A DNA stretch of 64,000 bases from Opitutaceae bacterium (GTDB taxonomy: Bacteria; Verrucomicrobiota; Verrucomicrobiia; Opitutales; Opitutaceae). This document shows positions 1-8,801 of this stretch, piece after piece (within the stretch, counting starts at the first letter, position 1; each line of letters opens with the position of its first letter). The translations under genes were made by a program, and so were the position numbers. The stretch is taken from assembly GCA_016715765.1 (NCBI GenBank), contig JADJZJ010000015.1, positions 20,095 through 84,094 on the forward strand, written 5' to 3'. The notes beneath the pieces were generated by a model. The model had not been told where the DNA came from and did not search any database. It saw only the letters and a list, made by a program, of their open reading frames with translations.

Positions 1-136
1 TCTGCAGCACCTGGAACTGTTGCATCAGCACGGCAATGGCGCCCTTGAGTCCGCGTTCTCCCTGCAGGGCCAGCAACTGCCGCGCCTCGGATTCGGGCGT
101 CGGATGCAGCTCGGGCGCAATGACGGGATTTGCCAT
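1..136 (-). CDS. Amino-terminal part of an unrecognised protein, cut by the window edge
   Basis: The first 45 codons of a minus-strand gene are visible, starting MANPVIAPELHPTPESEA and continuing with a Gln/Leu-rich, probably helical stretch. The gene runs off the left edge, so its function cannot be judged. Its start codon lies only 13 bases from the nearest possible start of the divergent cupin gene, which argues for a later start in that gene. Reading direction and the absence of stops are the only support. Confidence 0.45.
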   Translation of the reverse strand, partial: MANPVIAPELHPTPESEARQLLALQGERGLKGAIAVLMQQFQVLQ

Positions 137-149
137 TTACACCCGCACC

Positions 150-638
150 ATGAAGGCGCATGTAGAACCCTCCAATCTTTTTATGATCATCGCCGATATC
201 GCAAAAATACAGGGGCGCACCTTTCCGGCGCGCCGATGGACCCGGGGCATGGTTGGCCAGGCCGGCCAGCCGATTCCCGCCAAAGGCTTCGCCATGGGCT
301 ATGTGGTGCTGGAGCCGAACGGTGGTCAGGTGCCGTGGCACAACCAGGAGCAGGAGGAAGTCTACATGGTCATCCAGGGCCGGGGCGAAATCTGCGTCGG
401 CACCGAGCGTCAGGAGATCACGGCCGGGCAGGCCGTGTTTCTGCCCCCGACGGTTTTCCACCAGCTGACCAATATCGGCGACGCCCCGCTGCACATGATG
501 TACATCTACTGCCCGGGTGGCGATGTGGCGCACTGGCGGCAGGAACTCGACGGCACGCTGCCGCGCGCCGGGGTTGCCCCCACGCCGGCGCTGCCCGCTG
601 GGGCGCAGGCGCAGTGCACCAAGGCGCCGGGCGCCTGA
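150..638 (+). CDS. Cupin-domain protein
   Basis: A single-domain cupin of about 150-160 residues. The metal-site pattern is visible: motif 1 reads PWHNQEQEEVYMVIQGRGE (His, Gln/Glu and Glu in the usual places, then the conserved glycine), and motif 2 reads FLPPTVFHQLTNIGD with its histidine. This is the small beta-barrel fold used by sugar isomerases, dioxygenases and binding proteins; which role applies here cannot be told. The ATG at 150 is the longest reasonable start; the ATG at 183 leaves more room for a promoter against the divergent gene at 136 and may be the true one. No signal peptide. The C-terminal 25 residues are Ala/Pro-rich. A REP-type inverted repeat follows the stop. Confidence 0.8.
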   Translation: MKAHVEPSNLFMIIADIAKIQGRTFPARRWTRGMVGQAGQPIPAKGFAMGYVVLEPNGGQVPWHNQEQEEVYMVIQGRGEICVGTERQEITAGQAVFLPPTVFHQLTNIGDAPLHMMYIYCPGGDVAHWRQELDGTLPRAGVAPTPALPAGAQAQCTKAPGA

Positions 639-653
639 GGGATTCTTTCGCGG

Positions 654-753
654 GTAGCGCCCGGCCTCCGGACGGGCGGGAGGCCAGGCCCTCGTCCTAA
701 TGCAAGGGCTGGCCGAAGACACCCAAGCGGCCCGTCCGGAGGCCGGGCCCTAC
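654..753. repeat. REP-type inverted pair (GTAG hairpins)
   Basis: GTAG followed by CGCCCGGCCTCCGGACGGGC at the left end, and the reverse complement of nearly the same sequence ending CTAC at the right end. Each arm is itself palindromic. The right arm supplies the TAG stop codon of the neighbouring AraC-type gene. See the finding on the whole repeat family. Confidence 0.75.
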
Positions 754-1525
754 CTCGACTCCAAATACGCGCTGGGCGTCTGGCCGGTCTGCCGGCGGAA
801 CCAGCGCGCGAAATAATTGGGATCGTCAAACCCCGCCTTCGCCGAGGCCTCCGCGATGGAAGCCTCCTGGCGCAGGGCGGCCTGCGCGGTCTCGAGCCGC
901 ATCCGGTTGCGCGTCGCCCGCAGGCCGAAGCCGGTTTCGCGCTTTAATTTCCGCGTCAGGTGATCGCGGTGATAGCCGGCCTGCCGGGCCACCGTCGCCA
1001 GCGGCTGGCCGGCGCCGAGCAGCGGCCGCACTTCTCGAGGACGGGAATGACGGGCAGACGCGCCGACTCGTCCCGCGGCTGGCTCAGGAGGCGGGCCACC
1101 ACGGCGAGGATGGTGGGATAATCCGAAAGGGTGGGGCGGCCTTTTTGCGGCACCCGGGCGAGCAACTGGCTGAGTTCATTCAGGGTGGCCGGTCCCAGCC
1201 GCCGGTGCAGCGCGCGCCGGGCGCGGGTGGCGTCGGTGCTCTCATAGTCGAGCACCAGGCACACCGGGCGGCCGGGCCCGGTCACGGTGTAGCCGTGGGT
1301 CAGGTTCGCCGGGATGACGAACAGGTCGCCGGAGCGGGCCGGTCGGCGCAGGCCGTTGACGGTCTGCACGCCTTCCCCGCTGAGGTAGAGGATGAGCTGG
1401 GCGTAGGCATGCCGGTGCGGGGCCACCTCGGTGTCGCGATGCCGGTTGAGCTGCAGCTTGCGCAGCACGAAGCCCAGGGCGTGGATTTCGATCTTGTGAA
1501 CCAGAATGGGACTCCAGGCGCGCAT
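750..1525 (-). CDS. AraC-family transcriptional regulator, frameshifted
   Basis: The N-terminal half is a cupin-type sensor (APHRHAYAQLILYLSGEG, then RSGDLFVIPANLTHGY), and the C-terminal half has two helix-turn-helix units ending FDDPNYFARWFRRQTGQTP, the classic AraC signature. The halves lie in different frames that meet near 1034. Restoring one G in a GAAG-TGCGG context rejoins PVLEK to VRPLLGAGQPLATVARQAGY without loss, so a sequencing deletion is more likely than a pseudogene. The start at 1525 (MRAWSPILVHK) was chosen over a TTG further upstream. It diverges from the Gfo/Idh/MocA gene at 1619, its probable target. The stop codon is the TAG of a REP element. Confidence 0.8.
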
Positions 1526-1546
1526 ACGTCGGTTTTGTGCTAGCAA

Positions 1547-1618
1547 AAGTCGGGATTGTTCTAACGCAAGCGCGGGTTTAGCCTAAGCTCCTGTCCTTTC
1601 CTCCAACCCCTCCCAACT
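1547..1618. promoter_or_regulatory. Divergent intergenic region between AraC-type regulator and oxidoreductase
   Basis: This short, locally less GC-rich spacer separates two divergent genes and must hold both promoters and probably the regulator's operator. No convincing -35/-10 pair or repeated operator half-site could be picked by eye. The call rests on gene arrangement alone. Confidence 0.3.
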
Positions 1619-2767
1619 ATGACCACGCATAAAGTCGGCATCATCATGAACGGCGTCACCGGACGCATGGGCACCAACCAGCACCTGATCCGCTCCATCA
1701 AGGCGATCATCGACCAGGGCGGCATCAAGCTCAACGACGCCGAGGTGATCATGCCCGATCCGATCCTCATCGGCCGCAGCGAGTCCAAGCTGGCGGCCCT
1801 CGCGGCCCGCACCGGCGTGAAGCGCTACTCGACCAATCTGGACGCGGCCCTCGCCGATCCCGCCAACCAGGTCTACTTCGACGCCACCCTGACCGGCCAG
1901 CGTCCGATCGGCGTGCGCAAGGCAATCGCCGCGAAAAAGCACATCTACTGTGAGAAGCCCACCGCCACCACCTCCGCGGAGGCGCTGGCCCTCGCGAAGG
2001 AAGTCACCGCCGCCGGCCTCAAGAACGGCGTGGTGCAGGACAAGCTCTGGCTGCCCGGCCTGATGAAGCTCAAGTACCTGATCGATACCGGCTTCTTCGG
2101 CAAAATCCTCTCCGTGCGCGGCGAATTCGGCTACTGGGTCTTCACCGGCGAGCACGACAAACTGCAGCGCCCGTCGTGGAACTACCGCAAGGAGGACGAC
2201 GGCGGCATCATCGTGGACATGATCTGCCACTGGCAGTACGTGATCCAGAACCTCTTCGGCGAGGTGAAGAGCCTCACCTGCCTCGGCGCCACCCACATCC
2301 CGGAGCGTTGGGATGAGGCCGGCAAGAAGTACAAGTGCACCGCCGACGACGCGGCCTACGCCACCTTCGAGCTGACCAACGGCGTCATCGCCCACTTCAA
2401 TTCCTCCTGGACCGTCCGCGTGGACCGCGACGATCTCCTCACGCTGCAGGTGGATGGCACGCACGGTTCGGCCGTGGCCGGTCTCCGCGACTGCAAGGCC
2501 CAGGCGCTCGTGGCCACGCCGCGCGCGGTCTGGAACCCCGACATCGACAGCCCGATCAACTTCAAGGACGGCTGGACCCGGGTGCCGACCAACGCGGTCT
2601 TCGACAACGCCTTCAAGGTGCAGTGGGAGCTCTTCCTCCGCCACGTGGTAAAGGACGAACCCTTCCGCTGGAGCCTCCTCGAAGGCGCCAAGGGCGTGCA
2701 GCTCGCCGAACTCGGACTCAAGTCCTGGGCCGAGCGCAAGTGGGTCGACGTGCCCAAGATCGGCTGA
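1619..2767 (+). CDS. Gfo/Idh/MocA-family oxidoreductase
   Basis: A 382-residue NAD(P)-dependent dehydrogenase-like protein. The Rossmann start KVGIIMNGVTGRMG is at residues 5-18, and the family's EKP signature appears as KKHIYCEKPTATT near residue 110. The C-terminal alpha/beta substrate domain includes GGIIVDMICHWQYV, where the Asp and His are typical catalytic positions. Family members oxidise or epimerise sugars, inositols and related polyols; the substrate is not readable. The Rossmann motif is unusual (GVTGRMG resembles dihydrodipicolinate reductase), but overall length and the EKP motif fit Gfo/Idh/MocA. It is transcribed away from an AraC-type regulator at 750-1525, suggesting sugar-induced expression. 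The ATG at 1619 has no clear Shine-Dalgarno sequence. Confidence 0.85.
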   Translation: MTTHKVGIIMNGVTGRMGTNQHLIRSIKAIIDQGGIKLNDAEVIMPDPILIGRSESKLAALAARTGVKRYSTNLDAALADPANQVYFDATLTGQRPIGVRKAIAAKKHIYCEKPTATTSAEALALAKEVTAAGLKNGVVQDKLWLPGLMKLKYLIDTGFFGKILSVRGEFGYWVFTGEHDKLQRPSWNYRKEDDGGIIVDMICHWQYVIQNLFGEVKSLTCLGATHIPERWDEAGKKYKCTADDAAYATFELTNGVIAHFNSSWTVRVDRDDLLTLQVDGTHGSAVAGLRDCKAQALVATPRAVWNPDIDSPINFKDGWTRVPTNAVFDNAFKVQWELFLRHVVKDEPFRWSLLEGAKGVQLAELGLKSWAERKWVDVPKIG

Positions 2768-3114
2768 GGGGCGCAGGGTTGTTCAGGCCCTGCCGCATGG
2801 TCCATCGGCGGGTCCTGGCTTGCCGCGTTTGGGTAGAGCCGCTGTGCAGGCGAGGGGATTGGTGCAGGGCTGACCCTGGTCCCGGCGCTCGAGCTCCTGC
2901 GTGACAGGCATGCACCTTGCAGGTCGAAAATGCCGTCCCATCGCCTCCCCGCAGGCCCCACTGGAATCCCCTCGCGCCCTTTCCATTCGGGCGGTTTTCG
3001 CTGGCAAAGTAAGGGATTTGATTAAGTTGTGACTCCATGCAGCCGCCGCCGGTTGGAACATTCCATCCTGGCCCGGCGTCTGCAGGGCACTGATTCCAAC
3101 CCACTTCAAAAACC
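2768..3114. other. Gene-free stretch
   Basis: About 350 bases between the oxidoreductase and the zinc peptidase. I see no conserved coding sequence, no REP hairpin and no strong terminator. It probably carries the promoter for the downstream gene; AT content rises around 2995-3035. Confidence 0.3.
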
Positions 3115-3819
3115 ATGATCACAACCCTAGCCTTCGCTCTGATCCCCACGCCGATCATCCTTGTGCTGTTGCTGCTGACCTTTGTGTTTGCGCTCTACGC
3201 GCAGATCCGGGTTTCCAGCGCCTACAACAAGAATGCCCGGATCGCCTCGCGCGGCCGCATCACCGGCCGGGAGGCGGCCGAGGCCGTCATGGCCCGGGCC
3301 GGCATCAACGATGTCGAGATTGCCGAGACCTCGGGTCACCTGACCGACCACTACGATCCGACCCACAAGCGCCTCGTGCTCTCGTCGGAGAACTACCGCG
3401 GCACCAGCCTCGCCGCCCTGGGCGTCGCGGCCCACGAGGCCGGCCACGCCATCCAGCACAAGGTCGGTTACGGCATGCTCAAGACCCGCATGGCCCTCGT
3501 GCCGGTGACGATGATCACCTCGCAGCTGCTGCCCTTCATCATGATCGGCGGCTTCATCTTCGGCGGCCTCGGCGGCATCATGCTGGACATCGGCATCATG
3601 TGCTACGCGGTGCTCACGCTGTTCCATCTGGTGACGCTGCCCGTCGAATTCGACGCCAGCCGCCGGGCCAAGGTTGAGCTGGTCGGCCTGGGCATCATCG
3701 ACCGCGATGAAATGCCCGGCGTGTCGCAGACCCTCAATGCCGCGGCGCTGACCTACGTCGCCGCGTTCATGAGCTCGCTGCTGCACCTGCTGTATCTGCT
3801 CTCGATGCGCCGCGAGTGA
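3115..3819 (+). CDS. Membrane zinc metallopeptidase (YugP-like, Zn_peptidase_2)
   Basis: A 234-residue membrane protein with an N-terminal transmembrane helix (residues 4-26), then the zinc-binding HEXXH motif as VAAHEAGHAIQHKVGYG near residue 105, followed by three hydrophobic segments and FDASRRAKVEL, which is typical of this family near the C-terminus. The length matches YugP-like peptidases of about 225 residues. The active site is probably at the membrane surface; physiological substrates are not known. It stands alone, with its own intrinsic terminator at 3844, so it is probably monocistronic. Confident on family, not on role. Confidence 0.9.
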   Translation: MITTLAFALIPTPIILVLLLLTFVFALYAQIRVSSAYNKNARIASRGRITGREAAEAVMARAGINDVEIAETSGHLTDHYDPTHKRLVLSSENYRGTSLAALGVAAHEAGHAIQHKVGYGMLKTRMALVPVTMITSQLLPFIMIGGFIFGGLGGIMLDIGIMCYAVLTLFHLVTLPVEFDASRRAKVELVGLGIIDRDEMPGVSQTLNAAALTYVAAFMSSLLHLLYLLSMRRE

Positions 3820-3843
3820 TTTAGGCGAAATCGATAAAATTAA

Positions 3844-3877
3844 AACGGCGGCCTTATTTCAGGCCGCCGTTTTTTTG
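3844..3877 (+). terminator. Intrinsic terminator
   Basis: A perfect GC-rich hairpin, AACGGCGGCCT / AGGCCGCCGTT with a six-base TATTTC loop, followed by seven T residues. It begins about 25 bases after the stop codon of the zinc peptidase. Confidence 0.9.
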
Positions 3878-3884
3878 TGTCGTT

Positions 3885-4028
3885 GTAGGGCGGGGTCTCC
3901 GAACCCCGCCTTCGCCATCGCCGCTCCCGTAGGCAGCGAGCTTGCTCGCGCTTGAATCATTCCGGACGCCCAATAAGCGCCCGCGAGCGGGCTGCCTACG
4001 GAGGCGGGGTTCGGAGACCCCGCCCTAC
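3885..4028. repeat. REP-type composite element (nested inverted pairs)
   Basis: The outer pair is GTAG + GGCGGGGTCTCCGAACCCC at the left, mirrored to CTAC at the right. An inner pair, GTAGGCAGCGAGCTTGCTCG and GCCCGCGAGCGGGCTGCCTA, lies within it. The same two hairpin types recur at 11832-11940. Confidence 0.85.
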
Positions 4029-4038
4029 AATCATTTCT

Positions 4039-4872
4039 TCAGGCTCTTCGGATGAACTTCAAACCGTCGGTGTAGACATCCTTCGGATCGGCGAAGAGGT
4101 CGCGCCAGACGCGGGTGGCGGCGGCCAGGTCGGGCAGGGCCCGGCCGAAGGCCTCGATGACCAGCCAGCGGTCGTACTTCATCTTCTTCAGCGTGGCGAA
4201 GGTGCCGGCCCAGTTGACCTGGCCGGTGCCCGGCGTGCCGCGATCGTTCTCGCTCAGGTGCACGTGCACGAGGCGGCTCCTGGTCGTGGCCAGCGCCCGC
4301 GGGGAATCCTTTTCCTCGATGTGGGAATGGAAGGTATCCCACATCATCCCGCAGGCGGGATGGTTGATCTCATCGACCCACTGCTTCGTGTCCGCCGCCG
4401 TCGTGAGGAAGTACGCCTCGAAACGGTTCAGGAACTCGATCGCGAGGGTGATGTTGGCCGCGGCCGCATGATCGGCGACGCGCCGCATGGTCTCGATGCC
4501 GCGCAGCTGTTCGTCGCGCGTGGGAGCCGTGCCGCTGAAAACCCCGAGCGGGGAGTGAAGCGGACCGCAGAGCACCTCGGCCTTGAATTCCGCCGCCCGA
4601 TCCAGCACCCATTTGAGGCGGTCCACCGCGGCCTGGCGGACCTTGGCGTCGGGGCTGATGGGATTCACGTCCGGCGACATCACGGTGACCGCGGTCGCGC
4701 CGAGGCCCAGATTGCCCAGCTTGCGGCCCAGGGTCTTGTATTCGGCCGATGTGCCCTCGAAGATCGGGATCTCCGCGCCGTCGTAGCCGGTTTTCTTGAG
4801 GTCTGCGAGCAGCCGGTCGTGTGCCTTGGTGACCTTGGCGGTCCAAAGCAGGAGGTTCATGCCGATTTTCAT
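4039..4872 (-). CDS. Sugar phosphate isomerase/epimerase (D-tagatose 3-epimerase-like TIM barrel)
   Basis: A 277-residue xylose-isomerase-type TIM barrel. The four metal ligands of the D-tagatose/D-psicose 3-epimerase family can be placed: Glu in TLAIEFLNRFE, Asp in MMWDTFHSHIEE, His in VHVHLSENDRGTPGTG, and Glu in WLVIEAFGR. The ENDRGTPGTG segment is particularly typical of ketose 3-epimerases. It is probably cytosolic and inverts C-3 of a free or phosphorylated ketose. Its ATG overlaps the stop of the upstream FG-GAP gene by four bases (ATGA), so the two are translationally coupled; a Gfo/Idh/MocA oxidoreductase precedes them. The exact sugar is unknown. Confidence 0.88.
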   Translation of the reverse strand: MKIGMNLLLWTAKVTKAHDRLLADLKKTGYDGAEIPIFEGTSAEYKTLGRKLGNLGLGATAVTVMSPDVNPISPDAKVRQAAVDRLKWVLDRAAEFKAEVLCGPLHSPLGVFSGTAPTRDEQLRGIETMRRVADHAAAANITLAIEFLNRFEAYFLTTAADTKQWVDEINHPACGMMWDTFHSHIEEKDSPRALATTRSRLVHVHLSENDRGTPGTGQVNWAGTFATLKKMKYDRWLVIEAFGRALPDLAAATRVWRDLFADPKDVYTDGLKFIRRA

Positions 4873-5972
4873 GGGGTTCCTTGGTTGAGGTAAATGGCGA
4901 GTCCGTCCTTGCCGGGGGCGACGACATCCAGCCGGCCGTCACCATCGAGATCGGCGACGGCGAAATGGATGCCCAGGCCCTTGCCGGTGCCGAGGGGACC
5001 GAAATCGATGACGTGCTTGGCGAAACATTCGCCCGTCCACTTGAAGACGTACCAGCCGTAGGGATCCTTGTCGCCACCGTCGCCCTGCGGGTGGGCGCGG
5101 AAGCGCTTGCCGGTGATGAGTTCGCACTGTCCGTCGCCGTCAATGTCAACCCACTGCAGGTCGTGATACTGGCTGCTGTAGGGGTCGATCTGATGGCATT
5201 TCCACGTCCGCTTGCCGGCCGCATCGGTGTTGTGCTCCCACCAGGTCAGGCCGTAGCCGTGGCCCTCGCCGAGGATGAGCTCGTTCTTGCCGTCGCCGTT
5301 CAGGTCCACGACGAGAATGGGCACGCTCGGGGCGCGGCCCAGTTCGAACTCCGGATGCCAGATCCACGTGCCGTTGTACGGATCGGCCGGGGCTTCCAGC
5401 CAGCCGTTGCGCAGCACGAAGTCGCCGCGGCCGTCGCCGTTGATGTCGCCGAAGCCGAGGCCGTGGCCCTGATGGTCGTTCTCGCGGCCGGAGATCTTCA
5501 GCTTGTGCGCGGTGAATTTGCCGGTGCCCTTGCCGGCGGCGTCGCGGATGAGCTTGTAGACGACCAGCGGGGCGCCGGGCGTGTTGGGCACGATTTCCAG
5601 TTCGCCGTCACCGTCCACATCCCAGGCGCGGGTGGACTCGATGCTGCCGGTCTTGGCGATGATGTGCTCCGGCCATTCCTGGCCGGCGACGCCGGGATTC
5701 TCGCGCCAGCGCAGGGTCTCGCCCCACCAGCCGCCCGTGATGTAGTCCAGCCGGCCGTCGCCATTGATGTCCATGGCGATGGTCGAGAAGTCATCATAGT
5801 ATTCGTCGTGGGCGGTGACGCGGCCGATCTTGTGCTGCTTCCTGAAGTCGGGGCCTTCGTACCAGTAGTTGCCGCTCACGATGTCGGGGTGGCCGTCGCC
5901 GTTGACGTCGAAGATGCCGGCGGATTCGTAGCGTTCGGCCGACAGGAAGATTTTGCGGAATTGGAGGGCCAT
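4869..5972 (-). CDS. FG-GAP/VCBS repeat protein without signal peptide
   Basis: A 367-residue protein made almost wholly of repeats of an EF-hand-like calcium loop: DVNGDGHPDIV, DINGDGRLDYI, DVDGDGELEIV, DINGDGRGDFV, DLNGDGKNELI, DIDGDGQCELI and DLDGDGRLDVV. Seven such units fit a seven-bladed beta-propeller of the integrin-alpha/VCBS type. Such proteins are usually secreted, yet here the start MALQFRKIFLSAERYESAG has no signal peptide. It sits between an oxidoreductase and an epimerase in one operon, overlapping the latter by four bases. A role in sugar binding or as an unrecognised lyase-like propeller is possible but is only inference. Confidence 0.85.
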   Translation of the reverse strand: MALQFRKIFLSAERYESAGIFDVNGDGHPDIVSGNYWYEGPDFRKQHKIGRVTAHDEYYDDFSTIAMDINGDGRLDYITGGWWGETLRWRENPGVAGQEWPEHIIAKTGSIESTRAWDVDGDGELEIVPNTPGAPLVVYKLIRDAAGKGTGKFTAHKLKISGRENDHQGHGLGFGDINGDGRGDFVLRNGWLEAPADPYNGTWIWHPEFELGRAPSVPILVVDLNGDGKNELILGEGHGYGLTWWEHNTDAAGKRTWKCHQIDPYSSQYHDLQWVDIDGDGQCELITGKRFRAHPQGDGGDKDPYGWYVFKWTGECFAKHVIDFGPLGTGKGLGIHFAVADLDGDGRLDVVAPGKDGLAIYLNQGTP

Positions 5973-5974
5973 GG

Positions 5975-7036
5975 TCAGACTCCCTTCAGCAGGCGGATGT
6001 ACTCGCGGGCGATCTTGATGTCCTCGAGCGCCTCCGGGGCCAGGCAGGGGGCGGGGGCTTCGCCGCGCACGGCCTTGATGAAGTTCAGCGCCTGGTTGCG
6101 CATCGCATGCACCCAGGGCATCTGCGGGTGCAGGGTGACGGGCGTCACGCCCTTGCCCGGGTCCTTGAGGATTTCGACCGTGCCGGGCCGGTTGTGGGCG
6201 AGCGGGGCGGGCAGGGCGAGCTTCACGTAGCCGCGCTCAAAGCCGACGAGGGCGGTCTCCTGCCAGTCAATGGAGGTGGAATAGGCCGCCATCTCGATGG
6301 TGCAGGGCACGCCGCTCACGCTGTGGGCGATGAAGAGCACCTTGGACGGATCCGCATAGGAAACCTTGTAGGGTTCGCCCAACAGGAAGCGCATAAGGTT
6401 CACCTGGTGGATGTAGTAATTGACGAAGGCCTCGTAGAGCTTGGTCGTCTCCTCGTCCATGTCGCTGGGCTTCGGATCCAGTTCCAGGGGGGGCATCACG
6501 TCCGTCGTGGTCAGGTTGTCGTTCCAGCCCGCGGCGATCCAGTCGCCCGGCGGCATCGAGATCCGCACGTACTTCATTTTGCCGAGCTCGCCGGTCTGCT
6601 TGAGCTCGGTGATGACCTTGCGGGCGTACTCCGTGGCCGGGTCGCTGCGCTTGTGATAGCCGACCATGAGCCAGGTCTTGTGCTGCGCGACGGAGGCGAC
6701 GATGCGCTCGCCCACTGCGACGGAGGCGGCGAGGGGCTTTTCGGTGAAGAGCGGCACGCCGGCCTGGGCGAGTTCCGGCACCAAAATGCCGTGGCGGGTG
6801 AAAGGTTGGGAGGCGACGATGGCGTCGACCTTCTCCTTCGCCAGCAGCTCCGTGAAGGTGCTGTAGACCTTGGGGACGCCGTATTTGCGCGCCACGGCCT
6901 GGGCGAGCAGGGGACGCTGTTCCGCGAGAGCGACGACTTCGCAGTCGTCCCGCAGCGTGGCGTAATTGCGCAGATGGGCGGCCTGGCCCATTCCACCGAC
7001 TCCGGCGAAAGCAATCTGGATCTTATGTTGGGGCAT
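5975..7036 (-). CDS. Gfo/Idh/MocA-family oxidoreductase
   Basis: A 353-residue dehydrogenase-like protein with an N-terminal dinucleotide fold (KIQIAFAGVGGMGQAAHLRNY, residues 5-25) and the family's catalytic Lys in LFTEKPLAAS. The C-terminal domain includes HQVNLMRFLLGEP, where the His is usual for the family. It is the first gene of a minus-strand operon with the FG-GAP protein (3-base gap) and the epimerase. An AraC-type activator gene diverges from it just upstream. Oxidation of a sugar to a keto sugar followed by epimerisation would be a logical two-step pathway; the substrate is unknown. Confidence 0.87.
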   Translation of the reverse strand: MPQHKIQIAFAGVGGMGQAAHLRNYATLRDDCEVVALAEQRPLLAQAVARKYGVPKVYSTFTELLAKEKVDAIVASQPFTRHGILVPELAQAGVPLFTEKPLAASVAVGERIVASVAQHKTWLMVGYHKRSDPATEYARKVITELKQTGELGKMKYVRISMPPGDWIAAGWNDNLTTTDVMPPLELDPKPSDMDEETTKLYEAFVNYYIHQVNLMRFLLGEPYKVSYADPSKVLFIAHSVSGVPCTIEMAAYSTSIDWQETALVGFERGYVKLALPAPLAHNRPGTVEILKDPGKGVTPVTLHPQMPWVHAMRNQALNFIKAVRGEAPAPCLAPEALEDIKIAREYIRLLKGV

Positions 7037-7107
7037 GATCCCGAGCCTAGCATCTTTCCGGGCTCGCGTGAATGGCTGCCATTGCCAAGACTTGTCGGAA
7101 ATTGCCC

Positions 7108-7854
7108 ATGCGCGAAGTCCCTTGCGAGTTCCTCAGCGGCGGTGAAGTGGGGCCGAATCCCCGCTGGCACATGCCCCGGCACAGTCATCGGGTGCACGAA
7201 CTCATCGTCGTCCTGAGCGGCGCGATGCTGCTGGAAACGGACGAGGAGACCGTGCGGGCCGGTCCCGGGGACCTGCTCTTTTACCGGGCGGGCAATCCCC
7301 ACAAGGAGACCTCGGATCCGAGGGAGCCGGTCAACACCTACTTTATCTCCTTCAATGCCCCGCACATGACAGTGGCGGATTTCACCCTGCGCATGCGCGA
7401 TGCCGATGCCCGGGTGCGGCAGATGGTGACCTGGCTGGTGCGCGACCACCGGGCGGGGGTGGGGGCCGGGCAGCTCAAGCCCCTCTTGCAGGCGCTGTTG
7501 ATGGAAGTGCGCCGTCTCCGCACGTCGCCATCGGATCCATGGCTGGACGACCTGCGCCGGCACATGCAGCAGAACCTGACGCGCACGGTGTACTTGGACG
7601 ATCTTGCCCGGCGCTCGCGCATGAGCAAATTTGCCTTCGTGCGGAAATTCAAGCGGCTCAGCGGCCGCACGCCCATGCGGGAGCTGCAGTGGATGCGCCT
7701 GAACCAGGCCCGGGCGATGATGCTCGCCTCCGCGTTGCCCGTGAAGGCCATCGCCCCGGCGGTGGGATTGAACGACGAGTATCAGCTCTCGAAGCTGTTT
7801 CGCCGGCATTTCAACCTGTCGCCGCGGGAGATGCGGGCGCGGGTCGGGTTGTAG
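7108..7854 (+). CDS. AraC-family transcriptional regulator
   Basis: About 248 residues. The N-terminal cupin sensor includes PRHSHRVHELIVVLSG and AGPGDLLFYRAGNPH; the C-terminal double helix-turn-helix includes YLDDLARRSRMSKFAFVRKF and NDEYQLSKLFRRHFNLSPRE. It is divergent from the oxidoreductase-propeller-epimerase operon at 4039-7036 and is its likely sugar-responsive activator. An ATG at 7072 is also possible, but 7108 (MREVPCEFLSGG) leaves about 70 bases for two promoters. The TAG stop is the TAG of a REP-like GTAGGGCGGGG element (7851 onward), as in the other AraC gene of this window. Confidence 0.88.
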   Translation: MREVPCEFLSGGEVGPNPRWHMPRHSHRVHELIVVLSGAMLLETDEETVRAGPGDLLFYRAGNPHKETSDPREPVNTYFISFNAPHMTVADFTLRMRDADARVRQMVTWLVRDHRAGVGAGQLKPLLQALLMEVRRLRTSPSDPWLDDLRRHMQQNLTRTVYLDDLARRSRMSKFAFVRKFKRLSGRTPMRELQWMRLNQARAMMLASALPVKAIAPAVGLNDEYQLSKLFRRHFNLSPREMRARVGL

Positions 7855-7891
7855 GGCGGGGACTCCGACGGCCCACGCCTTCGGGGGATTA

Positions 7892-8766
7892 TCAACAGAC
7901 CTCAACCGGGGAAGGACAGACGGGTTTCGGAGCCGCCGGCGGGCGAGGAGCTTGCAACCAGCGATCCCCTGTTGCCAGTAGCCCCGCTTTGATTGCCGAC
8001 AGGCCTTTGTAGACGGCCAGGTCTTCCGGCATGGTGGTCATGGCACGCTGGAACCTGGCTTGAGCTGCGGATCGGCGAGGATGGTCGCCAAAGGAATCAC
8101 GCGGAGACGGATGCCGAACAGGATGCCGCCGGTCACCGGCAACGCCGCCAGAATCTGGTCCTCGATGCGGAGCCAGATGCGGGAGAGGTCCACCGGGAGA
8201 CCGAGGCGGGGACGATGCAGGGCGGGATGCATGTTGCGCTCGGGCGTGGCGGCGAGTCCCCAGTTGGCGCGTTCGTAGGCGGTGCCGGGACGCAGCCGGG
8301 TGAGAAATTGACTGATGGTGGCGCCGAGGCTCGCGTTGAGCTTGGGCACGATCTGGTGGATTTCGTCGAGCGAAAGACCGATTTTCTCCGCCGGCACCCA
8401 GGAGGACGGAAAGCAGACCACGGCCGCCTGCAACCGGAAGGTGCTGTCGGGCTCACGGGAAAGAAGCATGAAATCGGGCGCGATGGCGCGACCGAGGGAG
8501 AGCAACCGCTGCTCGGGAGCGGCTGATGGAGGCAACGAAAGCGAGGGTGACCAGGTGGCGGCCCAGGATTCGGTTTCGGCCAGCAAAGGTTCCGCCGCGG
8601 CGGTCAGGGCGGCGTAGCAGGCGGGATCAGAGTCGAGCCAGTGGCGGCGTTCGGCCAAAGCCTCGGGATCGGATTCGCGAAAAAAGTCGGTGAGGTTTCC
8701 CTTCCGCAGGGTCAGGTGAAAACGATAGTCTTCGTCAGGGAAGAGCTCGGTCAGCGGGAGGGGCAT
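7892..8766 (-). CDS. Heme-dependent oxidative N-demethylase-like protein (DUF3445), frameshifted
   Basis: The frame from 8766 carries the family's body: FHLTLRKGNLTDFF, FMLLSREPDSTFRL, VVCFPSSWVPAEKIG, and ERANWGLAATPERNMHP with RIWLRIEDQILAALP. It would stop early at 8038. The next frame contains FQRAMTTMPEDLAVYKG, the expected C-terminal family motif, and ends at 7892. A missing base near 8055 therefore splits one gene, most likely a sequencing error. Members bind heme and a flavin-linked partner and remove methyl groups from amines. The remaining C-terminus is Pro-rich and probably aberrant. No obvious partner gene is adjacent. Confidence 0.75.
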
Positions 8767-8801
8767 CGGGAGAGGGCGGGGTGGGAGTATCTGAAGCCTT
8801 G

